From Methanosarcinales archaeon (GTDB lineage: Archaea; Halobacteriota; Syntropharchaeia; Alkanophagales; Methanospirareceae), in NCBI GenBank assembly GCA_030665925.1, contig DAOUYX010000010.1, positions 1 through 17,403 on the forward strand: 17,403 nt of DNA, in the 5' to 3' direction. A program made the translations under genes and the position numbers. The notes under the pieces were generated by a model. The model searched no databases. It saw nothing but the letters and a program-made list of their open reading frames with translations, and was not told where the DNA came from. Position 1 is the first letter of the stretch. Each line of letters opens with the position of its first letter. Shown piece by piece: positions 1-8,138 of the stretch.

Positions 1-683
1 GGATTCCGGTCCTCTACCGTTGCACCGAAAAAGCTGTCTACAACACAGCCTAAGAACCCTGCTAATAGGCAAATGAGGAAGAATACTGCTCCTCTATGCG
101 TTAAAGCACTCGAACTGAGGAACAAGAGACAAATAAGCGAAATTAAAGACGACCCGAGCAATGCAGCGCCAAAACCCGGTAAACTAACACCACCATTTGT
201 GCCTACCGGCACTTTCTTTAAAGTCGTGATCAATCTCGGCTTGCCCTCCGCTTGTCCGATTTCGGTTGAAAATGTGTCTGCACAGGCGGTAGCGACTGAG
301 CCTGAGAAGCCGAGCACAAAAAGAGTGCTTTGACTCTGGCTGGAAACGGCGTAGAGCACTGCGAAGATCAGCGGTGATAAGCCGTTGCCCAGCACGTTAT
401 TTATCTTTCGCATGCCCTTATTACCTTCCGCAACGCCGAGTTTTACTTTCTTATCGTATTTATATCTCGTCACCAAATTCCCGAACATGAAGAACGCAAA
501 AAGCGCAAGCAACCCCACGTAACCAAATTTCAATCCAAACAATAACAGAATGAGCACACCGAGCGTAAGCGTTCCGATGAATGCAGAGGTGTTTATCTTA
601 CGCTTCACGTACGCGTAAAGCACGGCCGAAAATGCTACCGTTACCGTGATCGCAGTTATCACGAGGTGTTCACTGAATGCCAT
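1..683 (-). CDS. DUF92/VTE6-like integral membrane protein, C-terminus cut off by window edge
   Basis: An open minus-strand frame starts at ATG 683 and runs off the left edge after 227 codons. The protein is very hydrophobic, with several membrane segments (about 8-27, 33-50, 53-70, 105-135, 170-190, 198-215). It carries the conserved DUF92 (TIGR00297) blocks: ADTFSTEIG at 135-143, PVGTNGGVSLPG at 159-170 and DSFFGAT at 216-222. In plants and cyanobacteria the family includes VTE6, a phytyl-phosphate kinase. In archaea the substrate is not established, and a role with isoprenoid phosphates is only inference. It lies 40 bp downstream of lonB on the same strand with no strong TATA box between, so co-transcription with lonB is plausible. 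The family call is strong; the function is open. Confidence 0.85.
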   Translation of the reverse strand, partial: MAFSEHLVITAITVTVAFSAVLYAYVKRKINTSAFIGTLTLGVLILLLFGLKFGYVGLLALFAFFMFGNLVTRYKYDKKVKLGVAEGNKGMRKINNVLGNGLSPLIFAVLYAVSSQSQSTLFVLGFSGSVATACADTFSTEIGQAEGKPRLITTLKKVPVGTNGGVSLPGFGAALLGSSLISLICLLFLSSSALTHRGAVFFLICLLAGFLGCVVDSFFGATVEDRN

Positions 684-723
684 GGCAATTTAGAGTGGTA
701 TTTACTCTTTATTAAATCTTCTT

Positions 724-2667
724 CTATTGCGCTATCTGCTTATCCACAACGCCATCAGGAATGATCTTTCCCATCATGGTAAAACTCTTTATCTTCTCTA
801 TGAACTTCTTCTTCGTTTTGCCCACCAAAGCATGTTCAAGCACATCCTCTATCGTCACCACCGGTGTTATCTTCACCTTATCCTTGTATCTCCCCTCGAT
901 GAGCACGTCATTCAGGTTTGACTGTGGGATCAATACTTCTTTTATGCCCGCCTGTGCTGCAGCCTCCACCTTCGGCGTTATTCCCCCTACTGGCAGAACC
1001 TCACCCCGCACGGACAGAGAACCGGTCATCGCCACACTCTGGTCCACGGGGATATTCTCCAAAGATGATATAACCGCAGTAGCAATAGAAATGCTGGCGG
1101 AATCGCCTTCTACTCCCTCATACGTGCCTACGAACTGGATATGAATGTCTTTGCGGGATATGTCCTTCCCGGTGAATTTCTTGAATACCGCAGAAACGTT
1201 TTGCACTGCTTCCTGTGCTATCTCCTGCAATCTACCGGTTGCTATTACCCGCCCTTCCTCTCTCGATTGTGCGGGTGTAACCTCTGCGATTATGGGCAGC
1301 ATCACTCCGGAATCACCCACTACGGCAAGTCCGTTTACCTTGCCCACCTCAAACCCATCGGTCTTGAATAATTTATAGTCCTTCCTGTGCTCGAGATACT
1401 CGTCAGCCACTTGCTGCTCTACCGACCTCGCCATTGTTTTTGCATTTATCACATGCTCGCCCGTGGTATATTTTGCACCTTCAGCACGAGCAATATCCCC
1501 CGCGACACGCACCAATCCGCCAAGGTCCCGTAAAATGAGCGTAAGATGCCCCTTCCTGCCGGATCTTCTCATCGCTTCTCTCATTATCTCCTCCACGCCG
1601 CTTCTATCGAAATGGGGTATCTTTTTGTCCTTCCGCACCTCCTGAGAAACGAACCTGACAAGTTTCTTTCTGTTCTCCAGTGTATCGTCCATTGTATCTT
1701 TCATGTATAGCTCGTATCCGTAGCCTTTTATTCGAGAACGGAGAGCGGGATGCATACCTGCTACCGCATCCAGATTGCCCGCAGCAACCATAACGAAATC
1801 GCAAGGAACCGGATCGGTTTTCACCATAGCGCCTGCGCTTCTCTCAGACTGCCCAGTTATCGCATATTCCTTCTCTTGTAGCGCCGTAAGCAAGTTCTGC
1901 TGCGCTTCTATTCTCAGCGTGTTTATCTCATCTATGAAGAGAATGCCTTTATTCGCCTTGTGAATCGCACCCGCTTCTACCCTGTCATGTGCTGGTGTCT
2001 CCAATCCGCCGGACTGGTACGGGTCATGCCTCACATCGCCAAGCAAAGCGCCGGAATGCGCCCCTGTTGCATCTATGAATGGTGCTGTCTCACGTCCGGC
2101 ATTCGTAACAAGCAACTTCGGCATCATCGCTTCCTCCTTCGGCATCATCCATCTAAACACTAAAAGAACAACCGCAGCGGCAATGATTGACCAGAAAATA
2201 TACTCAAATCTATCTGTTTGCAGTGCATAAATCAAACCCATACCCATGATGAGGAAGAACGTGAACATGAAGAAAGCGTTTCGCATCTGAATGCGCTTTC
2301 TCACTTCTAACCGCTGTGCATCTACTATCTCTTTCCCTTTACCACGTGGAACAACCCGTATCTTTGGATTGTTCTTGTCTTCTGCATTGGGATACGCCAA
2401 GGTATCTTGTAGTTCCTCCTTTGGCAGTAATTCCGCCATACTACTTGCAAGCATTGACTTCCCGGTACCCGGCGTGCCGATCAGCATCACGTGTCGTCTC
2501 TGCGTAGCCGCCTTCTTTATCACTTCCACGCCGTGCTCCTGCCCTATTACCTGATCTATCAGCAACTTTGGAACTTCTATATCCTCCGTTATTTTAAACT
2601 CGATGCCTGCTAACAAATCATCTCCTACGTGCTCATCCTCAGTACTTTCCGCTTCCAATTCGGTCAT
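724..2667 (-). CDS. lonB: LonB, archaeal membrane-anchored ATP-dependent Lon protease
   Basis: This 647-aa protein has the archaeal LonB layout. An AAA+ domain has Walker A GTPGTGKS (64-71) and Walker B GILFIDEIN (241-249). Two transmembrane segments (about 131-148 and 156-172) are inserted between Walker A and Walker B. A C-terminal Lon protease domain follows, with catalytic Ser523 in EGDSAS (520-525) and catalytic Lys566 in GGITPKVEAA. No large N-terminal LonA-type substrate domain is present, as expected for the B type. In archaea this is the main membrane-bound ATP-dependent protease (no FtsH), degrading damaged and regulatory proteins at the inner face of the membrane. All catalytic motifs look intact. 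The gene lies 139 bp downstream of the aspartate kinase on the same strand, but has its own TATA-like elements. Confidence 0.97.
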   Translation of the reverse strand: MTELEAESTEDEHVGDDLLAGIEFKITEDIEVPKLLIDQVIGQEHGVEVIKKAATQRRHVMLIGTPGTGKSMLASSMAELLPKEELQDTLAYPNAEDKNNPKIRVVPRGKGKEIVDAQRLEVRKRIQMRNAFFMFTFFLIMGMGLIYALQTDRFEYIFWSIIAAAVVLLVFRWMMPKEEAMMPKLLVTNAGRETAPFIDATGAHSGALLGDVRHDPYQSGGLETPAHDRVEAGAIHKANKGILFIDEINTLRIEAQQNLLTALQEKEYAITGQSERSAGAMVKTDPVPCDFVMVAAGNLDAVAGMHPALRSRIKGYGYELYMKDTMDDTLENRKKLVRFVSQEVRKDKKIPHFDRSGVEEIMREAMRRSGRKGHLTLILRDLGGLVRVAGDIARAEGAKYTTGEHVINAKTMARSVEQQVADEYLEHRKDYKLFKTDGFEVGKVNGLAVVGDSGVMLPIIAEVTPAQSREEGRVIATGRLQEIAQEAVQNVSAVFKKFTGKDISRKDIHIQFVGTYEGVEGDSASISIATAVISSLENIPVDQSVAMTGSLSVRGEVLPVGGITPKVEAAAQAGIKEVLIPQSNLNDVLIEGRYKDKVKITPVVTIEDVLEHALVGKTKKKFIEKIKSFTMMGKIIPDGVVDKQIAQ

Positions 2668-2700
2668 ATCCGCTCTCTTTTTAATTCGCGCTTCTCGTTA

Positions 2701-2761
2701 GGTTATTATATGTATCTTATTAGATAAATCAATTATCATTTAATTGCTCTTATTATATATA
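2701..2761 (-). promoter_or_regulatory. Candidate lonB promoter (two TATA-like elements)
   Basis: Read on the minus strand, TATATATAATA lies at 2761-2751 and would start transcription about 55-60 nt before the lonB ATG. A second element, ATATAATAA, lies nearer the gene at about 2711-2703 and would give a very short leader. The stretch is strongly AT-rich between two GC-richer genes. Which element is used cannot be decided from sequence. Confidence 0.45.
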
Positions 2762-2806
2762 CCTATACCACTTTTACTACTTCGTGGCTGTTGGTTATTT
2801 CTTAGG

Positions 2807-4216
2807 TTACGATCCCGTTCCCATCTCAAACACATCGTGTATTGCTTGCGCTGCCCTGTATGCATCTTCTTTCTTCACGACAAAAGAGATATTAAACTCT
2901 GAACTGCCCTGTGAAATCATTATCACGCTTATTCCTTCTTTGCCAAGAGCGGAAAAGACTTTGCCTGCAACCCCTGGTGCTCCTGCCATACCGGCTCCGA
3001 CAACACCCATCGCACACACATCGCTATTGGAAGTAAAGTTGCGTATTACGGTGCCACCAGTATTTATGCTCTGTATCGCGCCAATAGCTCGTTCCAATTG
3101 CGCGCTGTCAATAACGAGAGAGAGGGTCATTTCGGATGAGCCCTGACTTATCATAATGATGTCTACGTTATTAGCGGCTAAGACGGAGAATACACGGGCC
3201 GCAACGTCCGATATACTTCTCACGCCAGTTCCCGCGATATTGATAATTGAAGTGTTCTCAATGAGCGTAATAGCTTTAGCGGCTTTTTTCGTCTTCTCCG
3301 CCTCTTTTCCAATGAGTGTGCCTTCGTCTTCCGGATTGTACACATTTTTCACTCGTATCGGTATCTCTTTCTTCATTACGGGCTCTATTGCCCTCGGATG
3401 AAGGACAGAAGCGCCGAAGTAGGATAATTCCATCGCCTCTATGTACGAAATATACGGTATCTTTCGTGCATTCTTTATTATCTTGGGATCGGCACTCATG
3501 ATTCCCTCGGTCTCCTTCCAGAGCCATATCTCATCGGCGTCTATCGCGGTTCCGATTATGGTGGCGGTGTAGTCAGAGCCGCCTCGACCGAACGTTGTTA
3601 TCGTCCCTTTCTTCGTTTCACCGATGAATCCCGCGACAACGGGTATTTTATTCTCCAATAAAGGCGTAATTCTCTCCCTTATCTCTCGCTCGGCACTCCC
3701 GGTTAATTGTGCGTTGCCATATTCCTCATTCGTTATTATTCCGGCTTCACCGCCCGTAAGATGCACCGCCTCCATTCCCGTTGATTGGAGCGAGCCCGCC
3801 AGAATGGGAGCTGCAAATCTTTCGCCAAAAGAGCCGATATAGTCCAGAGATCTTGGTGTCAATTCACCCAGAAGGCATATCCCGATTAGAGCTTTTTCCA
3901 TTTCCGCTAATCGCTCGTTTATTTCCTCCTTTACTCTCTCCAACTCATTTATGTCGGTTATTGCCTCTGAAGCTGTTAACTCATGCTTCTTTCGTACTTC
4001 ATCCACGAATTCTTTCGTCTTTTCCGTATTTCCTTCCTTTGCTACTCTATTCGCGGTCTCCAAGAGCGTGTCGGTGACCGTAGAAATTGCGGAGGTTACT
4101 ACGACTATTTCGTTTTTGTTTCCCTCGTCTTTGAATCGCTTTATCAAATGTGCCACGGTCTTTATCTTTTCACCGTTTGCGACCGCTCTACCTCCGAATT
4201 TCATTACCACTCTCAT
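2807..4216 (-). CDS. lysC: Aspartate kinase (EC 2.7.2.4) with two C-terminal ACT domains
   Basis: This 469-aa protein is the size of archaeal monofunctional aspartokinases. It phosphorylates aspartate, the first step towards lysine, threonine and methionine. The kinase domain has KFGG (6-9), SFGER (129-133), GGEAGI (165-170) and FGRGGSDYTA (209-218), followed by the conserved FGASVLHPR block (267-275). Two tandem ACT domains (about 318-385 and 398-469) each carry the MISQGSSE motif (355-362 and 433-440), so allosteric control by an end-product amino acid is expected. Two family motifs are altered: the usual KFGGTS reads KFGGRA, and the usual W-T-D-V-x-G reads WKETEG (233-238). There is no homoserine dehydrogenase fusion. 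It is divergent from the thermosome gene and upstream of lonB. Confidence 0.95.
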   Translation of the reverse strand: MRVVMKFGGRAVANGEKIKTVAHLIKRFKDEGNKNEIVVVTSAISTVTDTLLETANRVAKEGNTEKTKEFVDEVRKKHELTASEAITDINELERVKEEINERLAEMEKALIGICLLGELTPRSLDYIGSFGERFAAPILAGSLQSTGMEAVHLTGGEAGIITNEEYGNAQLTGSAEREIRERITPLLENKIPVVAGFIGETKKGTITTFGRGGSDYTATIIGTAIDADEIWLWKETEGIMSADPKIIKNARKIPYISYIEAMELSYFGASVLHPRAIEPVMKKEIPIRVKNVYNPEDEGTLIGKEAEKTKKAAKAITLIENTSIINIAGTGVRSISDVAARVFSVLAANNVDIIMISQGSSEMTLSLVIDSAQLERAIGAIQSINTGGTVIRNFTSNSDVCAMGVVGAGMAGAPGVAGKVFSALGKEGISVIMISQGSSEFNISFVVKKEDAYRAAQAIHDVFEMGTGS

Positions 4217-4270
4217 TATCTTCTTACTTCCCCCTCTTCACCTTTAATCTTCGCCTCTTTCTCTTCTCGT

Positions 4271-4282
4271 CTATTATATTAA
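4271..4282 (-). promoter_or_regulatory. Candidate TATA box for aspartate kinase
   Basis: On the minus strand TTAATATAATAG lies 55-66 nt before the ATG at 4216. Transcription would then start near 4248, leaving a leader of about 30 nt. It lies in the 178-bp divergent region shared with the thermosome gene. Confidence 0.4.
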
Positions 4283-4287
4283 CAGTT

Positions 4288-4381
4288 CCGAAAAGATTTA
4301 TATGCGAGGATTTAAAAGTTACGTAAAGGTTGGTATAAATTAGTTTATAGTCCAACTTATGTGTGTGTAAAATAGCGAGGT
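4288..4381 (+). promoter_or_regulatory. Thermosome promoter region: two TATA/BRE-like elements and a Shine-Dalgarno
   Basis: Two archaeal promoter cores are visible. CCGAAAAGA followed by TTTATATG (4288-4304) looks like a BRE plus TATA. A second core is GTTGGTATAAAT (4329-4340). The second puts the start near 4364, giving a leader of about 30 nt. A Shine-Dalgarno-like GAGGT (4377-4381) precedes the ATG at 4395 by 13 nt. The 11-mer ATTTAAAAGTT (4310-4320) lies between the two cores and recurs with a GTTGGTATA core downstream of the gene. I see no recognisable heat-shock operator. Confidence 0.5.
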
Positions 4382-4394
4382 AAGTATAAATAAA

Positions 4395-6047
4395 ATGGCA
4401 GGACAATTGGGTGGAGTTCCGATATTGGTATTGCGGGAAGGTGGCGAAAGAGCAAGTGGGAGAGATGCACAGACTGCGAATATAAACGCAGCGAAAGCAG
4501 TTGCTGCCGCGATTCGTACAACTTTGGGGCCAAAGGGGATGGATAAAATGCTTGTGGATTCCCTTGGTGACGTGGTTATAACAAACGATGGTGTGACGAT
4601 CCTCAAGGAGATGGACATAGAGAGTCCGGCAGCGAAGATGATGGTGGAAGTTGCGAAGACAGTGGACGCGGAAGCTGGGGACGGCACGACAACGTCTGTG
4701 GTTCTTGGTGGCGAACTGCTGAAGAAGGCAGAAGACCTCCTGGAGCAGGAATTGCACCCTGCGGTCATCGCATTGGGCTACCGACTTGCAGCGGAGCAAG
4801 CGATGAAGGTGCTGGATTCAATCGCAATAGATATTGCCGTAGAAGATGAGGACGAGCTGAAGAAAGTAGCAGAAACGGCAATAACGGGTAAGTCTGCGGA
4901 GGCTTCGCGTGAGTTCCTCGCCGAAATTGCGATAAAAGCGGTTAAAGCAATAACAGAAGAAGACTCGAAAGGCAAGAAAGTGGTTGACGTGGATAATATC
5001 AGTGTGGAGAAGAAAGTGGGCGGACGAATGAGCGATACGGAGTTGGTGCAGGGGCTGGCATTGGACAAGGAGGTCGTGCATCCCGGCATGCCGAGGAAGA
5101 TAAAGAATGCGAAGATAGCGTTGATTAATGCTTCATTAGAGGTAAAGAAGACAGAGACGAGTGCGGAAGTAAAGATACGGACGTCAGATCAGCTCAAGAG
5201 CTTCCTTGCGGAAGAGGAGCGGATGATGCGGCGGCTCGCGGAGCGCATAAAGGAAAGCGGTGCGAATGTCGTGATATGCCAGAAAGGGATAGACGATGTC
5301 GTGCAGCATCATCTTGCGAAGGAAAGTATTATGGCGATACGAAGGGCGAAGAAGAGCGATATGGAGCGGTTGGAGAAAGCAACGGGCGGTAATATCGTTA
5401 GTACGGTGGAGGACATAACGGACAGTGATTTGGGGCACGCTGGCTTGGTCGAGGAGCGAAAGATCTCAGGGGATAAGATGCTGTTCATAGAGCAATGTAA
5501 GAACCCGCACGCAGTGTCCATTGTGGTACGAGGCGGAACAGAACATGTAGTAGATGAAGTTGAGCGATCGTTACATGATATGCTTCGTGTGGTAGGGAGC
5601 ATAATAGAGGATGGCAAAGCGGTTGTAGGCGGTGGCGCAGTGGAGACGGAATTAGCATTGAAAATAAGGGACTATGGTGCGTCGCTCAAAGGAAGGGAGC
5701 AATTAGCGGTGGAGAAATTCGCAGAAGCGATGGAGATCATACCGCGGACATTGGCGGAGAATTCCGGACTCGATCCCATAGACAAGTTGGTCGCGTTGAA
5801 AGCGGCACATGAGCGTGGTGAGAAGAATGCGGGTTTGAACGTTTACACCGGAAAAATCGTTGATATGCGTGCGAATAACGTGATAGAGCCGCTAAGGACA
5901 AAGCGACAATCGGTGCGATCAGCAGCAGATGCCGCAATATTGATTCTCAAGATAGATGATGTGATTGCGTCGAAGAAAGGGGCGCCAGCACCTCCACCCG
6001 GAGCAGGTGGAATGCCACCGGGTGGAATGCCAGAAGGAATGTACTGA
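4395..6047 (+). CDS. ths: Thermosome subunit (group II chaperonin, TCP-1/Cpn60 type)
   Basis: This 550-aa protein is the typical length of an archaeal chaperonin subunit. It assembles into two stacked rings that fold proteins in a closed cage using ATP. Visible motifs are TLGPKGMDKM (43-52), VITNDGVTIL (61-70) and the nucleotide-binding GDGTTT (95-100), plus GGGAVE in the C-terminal equatorial part. The apical region includes the helical-protrusion lid sequence used instead of GroES. The tail is the flexible GGMPPGGMPEGMY type that projects into the cavity. The chosen start gives the usual N-terminus, which continues to the family motif ILREG-like LVLREGGER. Only one subunit gene is in the window; paralogues may lie elsewhere. 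The neighbouring lonB, dnaK and dnaJ are also proteostasis genes. Confidence 0.97.
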   Translation: MAGQLGGVPILVLREGGERASGRDAQTANINAAKAVAAAIRTTLGPKGMDKMLVDSLGDVVITNDGVTILKEMDIESPAAKMMVEVAKTVDAEAGDGTTTSVVLGGELLKKAEDLLEQELHPAVIALGYRLAAEQAMKVLDSIAIDIAVEDEDELKKVAETAITGKSAEASREFLAEIAIKAVKAITEEDSKGKKVVDVDNISVEKKVGGRMSDTELVQGLALDKEVVHPGMPRKIKNAKIALINASLEVKKTETSAEVKIRTSDQLKSFLAEEERMMRRLAERIKESGANVVICQKGIDDVVQHHLAKESIMAIRRAKKSDMERLEKATGGNIVSTVEDITDSDLGHAGLVEERKISGDKMLFIEQCKNPHAVSIVVRGGTEHVVDEVERSLHDMLRVVGSIIEDGKAVVGGGAVETELALKIRDYGASLKGREQLAVEKFAEAMEIIPRTLAENSGLDPIDKLVALKAAHERGEKNAGLNVYTGKIVDMRANNVIEPLRTKRQSVRSAADAAILILKIDDVIASKKGAPAPPPGAGGMPPGGMPEGMY

Positions 6048-6105
6048 GATTGTAATTGTTGCTATTCTGGCTACGGGTTCAAACGTAGGAACGCCGAAGA
6101 TAGAA

Positions 6106-6143
6106 AGAGAACGGATTTTCTGTTCTCTGATCTGTATTTTTTT
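6106..6143 (+). terminator. Probable terminator of the thermosome gene
   Basis: AGAGAAC (6106-6112) and GTTCTCT (6122-6128) can form a 7-bp stem with a 9-nt loop. A run of seven T follows at 6137-6143. It lies 60-95 nt after the thermosome stop codon. A T-run alone can terminate archaeal polymerase; the hairpin adds support. Confidence 0.5.
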
Positions 6144-6252
6144 CACCGCAACTATTCAATCTCTACTCTTCTTGCCTCTTTCTGAAACTTCACCGGATTA
6201 ATTTTCTTCGTTTTTGATTTTCAAATGGGACGATGCGAAATGCCAGGCAAAA

Positions 6253-6297
6253 ATTTAAAAGTTGGTATATATCGGCTCGATATAATCGCTATTTTTT
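6253..6297 (+). promoter_or_regulatory. Promoter-like module repeated from the thermosome promoter, with palindrome and T-run
   Basis: ATTTAAAAGTT (6253-6263) is identical to an 11-mer in the thermosome promoter. It overlaps GTTGGTATATAT (6261-6272), which differs by one base from the thermosome TATA core GTTGGTATAAAT. A 7-bp palindrome, TATATCG-GCT-CGATATA, spans 6268-6284, and a T-run follows at about 6291-6297. No plus-strand gene lies downstream, because the next gene is convergent. It may be an orphan promoter, an operator or a second transcript end. Confidence 0.35.
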
Positions 6298-6304
6298 ACC
6301 TAAA

Positions 6305-7005
6305 CTACTTAAATCTTGAATAAGGAATTCTTTTGGCTAAAATTGCGAATATAATTAATAAAATGCCCGAAAAACCCCCTACACATAAACCTTTTATATC
6401 GCCGGAAAAGAAATAACCTGTAATCGCATATATAAGTAAAAGAAGCCCTACGGCCATATAAAAGTTGCTCAGTCTATTCATGTTCTCGACTTCTTCTTCA
6501 TCGATCGTGATTACATCAACTTGCTTAATGCCTTCAATTCTTGCATTAATTTCGGGATATTCCTTACCTACGCCTGAACAAAGAAAATCTATGGTAAACT
6601 CATCTTTTGGATTTAAAAGATTAAAATAACATTCTGTTAAGTTAGACTCTATGTTATATCTTAACTCTACGTTTATACCACGTGGTTTTATATCTGAGAC
6701 TTTATGGTCTATTACCTTTAGATTTTCGCCAAAGTCGAATTCCAGAGTTTTGACGATTTGCTTCGACCTTATCGGAAGATTGCCCCTGTTTTTAACCGTA
6801 ACTTTCATCATTGAAAGATTTTCTACCAAATCTTCAGCATAATATATCCTAATCTTATCTCTGACCTCCCCTCGTACATCGATGAGCGATAAAAAAGGAT
6901 ATTTTTACATGTTAGGTTCCTCTTTCGTTTCTGCAGATACATGACCATAATCCCAACGGCGGCTAAACATATGGTTAGGCTTCCCTCAAATGTATGTTCT
7001 ATCAT
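6305..7005 (-). pseudogene. Frameshifted membrane protein gene (N-terminal TM, soluble middle, two C-terminal TMs)
   Basis: Two overlapping minus-strand frames read as one protein of about 233 aa if a single base is restored. The upstream frame starts at ATG 7005 and gives a membrane segment (about residues 8-24) and a basic stretch ending RKRNLTCKN. It then leaves register and stops at 6823. The downstream frame continues sensibly with SLIDVRGEV, KIRIYYAEDLVENLS and VTVKNRGNLPI, then a hydrophilic region and two membrane segments near the C-terminus. It has no ATG before its core: the first usable start is TTG 6829, and an in-frame stop lies just upstream. The shift maps to one of two homopolymers, 6902-6906 or 6891-6896. 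I do not recognise the function. The core resembles uncharacterised archaeal proteins with one N-terminal TM and an Ig-like middle (from memory). It could be a true pseudogene, a sequencing error or slippage. Confidence 0.6.
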
Positions 7006-7283
7006 TGTTCATTTTCCATTAATTTTTACCAAAGTCGAATATTTGGAATTTAAAAACAAAGCTTGTAAATTGTTTTTTCTTCTCATAGTCTCATACTCTC
7101 TCGGCTTAATCTTATCTTCTCCGACCAATTTTCTAGAAAGTTAGTGTATGTAGGTAAACCTTAGCTTAATTTCAATTATGCGCAGTAAAGCAGAACAGTA
7201 GGGATTAAAAGAAAACTAAAAACATTCTTCTTATGGTCGATCAAAACCAAACGGGCTTAAAAATACCTCCCTCAAACTCGTTT
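7006..7283. other. AT-rich gene-poor stretch
   Basis: I see no convincing gene here. The region is AT-rich. On the minus strand a 42-codon stop-free stretch ends at a TGA (7011-7009), in the same frame as the ATG at 7005 and 3 bp before it. It lacks a good start, so I do not call it. An AT-rich element at about 7044-7055 (minus strand) could be the promoter of the frameshifted membrane gene. Confidence 0.4.
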
Positions 7284-7496
7284 TCAAAACACAGGCCCCA
7301 TATACAGATCATCAATGTATATATCCACAAACGGCAGGCGTTTCGACAATTCAGTCCTTGCAGACCGTATTTCATTATGCCCTGTCTTGAACCACCCGAT
7401 GCGTGTATCAAATCCGTAGTCGAGCGTGATCGAGCCTGTATACCCAATTGGTTTCCCATTTACGATCTCGGTACACCCCCTTCTCGAAGCTGCTCT
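7284..7496 (-). pseudogene. C-terminal remnant of an unidentified protein, directly after the mntP stop
   Basis: The minus strand has a protein-like frame from 7472 to the TGA at 7284-7286. It reads TEIVNGKPIGYTGSITLDYG, followed by FDTRIGWFKTGHNEIR and LPFVDIYIDDLYMGPVF, and then stops. The preceding bases in a different frame read YRYSVKSSFEKGVY and join it smoothly if two bases are restored near 7471 (GTGTACC from an ancestral GTGTACACC). The composition, with regular aromatic and acidic residues and no low-complexity sequence, looks like real protein. No start codon or N-terminal part remains, because mntP occupies the upstream DNA. I do not recognise the family. I infer a truncated, frameshifted gene end abutting mntP. 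Confidence 0.45.
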
Positions 7497-8054
7497 TCAC
7501 GCTATAACGGTATGTTCCACCAATATTTTTACCCCGATCCCGATCAATATGAGCCCGCCGATGATCTCTATTTTATTCTCGAAGAAGTGCCCGGATACGT
7601 TACCAACAAAAACGCCAATAAACGATAGCGTAAATGTTACGAGTCCAATTATTATTGCAGGAGTGACAATAGCCATCTTCAAAAATGACAAGCTCAGTCC
7701 AACTGCCAGAGCATCAATGCTTGTTGCAATTGCTAATACCAACAACACAGAGATATTCCGGGGGTCTATTTCTTTCTCGTTTGACCCTATTCTGATTGAG
7801 CTAAGAATCATTTTACAACCAATCAAACTCAGAAGCCCAAAGGCGATCCAATGGTCAATACCAGAAATCAACTCCCTCGCGCTGAGTCCTGCGATCCATC
7901 CTATTACTGGCATAAAAGCCTGAAACGAGCCAAAGAATAGCGCAATCGTTAAGGCGTTACTGATTCTCAGATCTTTTATCGTTAGCCCGCTTGTGATAGA
8001 TACGGCCAAAGCATCCATTGCTAATCCGAATGCGATAAGTAAAATGGTAATCAT
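7497..8054 (-). CDS. mntP: MntP-type manganese efflux pump
   Basis: This 185-aa, six-helix membrane protein matches MntP (DUF204) in length. MntP exports Mn2+ from the cytoplasm and prevents manganese toxicity. The internal duplication is plain: helix 1 has GLAMDALAVS with Asp14, and helix 4 has ATSIDALAVG with Asp104. These are the paired acidic residues expected in the metal path. The C-terminal helix IIGGLILIGIGVKIL matches the family end, so the protein looks complete. The start at ATG 8054 gives the usual N-terminus with the first helix at once. Bacterial mntP is often under a manganese riboswitch; I see no such structure upstream here. It is divergent from the permease pair, with a YHS-domain remnant between them. 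Confidence 0.93.
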   Translation of the reverse strand: MITILLIAFGLAMDALAVSITSGLTIKDLRISNALTIALFFGSFQAFMPVIGWIAGLSARELISGIDHWIAFGLLSLIGCKMILSSIRIGSNEKEIDPRNISVLLVLAIATSIDALAVGLSLSFLKMAIVTPAIIIGLVTFTLSFIGVFVGNVSGHFFENKIEIIGGLILIGIGVKILVEHTVIA

Positions 8055-8114
8055 ATATCTCGTATCTCTCTTTTGTGGTGCTCGTTTATGTGCTTAACGG
8101 TTTGTGTTTCTGCG

Positions 8115-8138
8115 TGCGAAGTTGCGAAGTTGCGAAGC
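8115..8138. repeat. Three tandem 8-mers TGCGAAGT/TGCGAAGT/TGCGAAGC
   Basis: Three adjacent 8-bp units differ only in the last base of the third. The end can also fold as GTTGC-GAA-GCAAC (8129-8141). It lies in the mntP upstream region, about 60 bp from the mntP start. It could be a replication-slippage repeat or a small regulatory hairpin. Confidence 0.6.

Noticed and set aside
4224..4799. 191-aa minus-strand frame over the thermosome 5' end
   Set aside because: It is antisense to a certain chaperonin gene and its promoter. Cys/His/Arg-rich content is typical of a shadow frame.
6898..6910. Programmed -1 frameshift site
   Set aside because: The run TAAAAAT does not match the standard X-XXY-YYZ slippery heptamer, and I see no convincing downstream structure. 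A mutation or read error is simpler.
7009..7137. 42-codon minus-strand frame just before the frameshifted membrane gene
   Set aside because: No good start or ribosome site and no recognisable family. This length is expected by chance.
7233..7628. 131-aa plus-strand frame
   Set aside because: It crosses the end of mntP and is antisense to a better minus-strand coding remnant. The composition is not protein-like.
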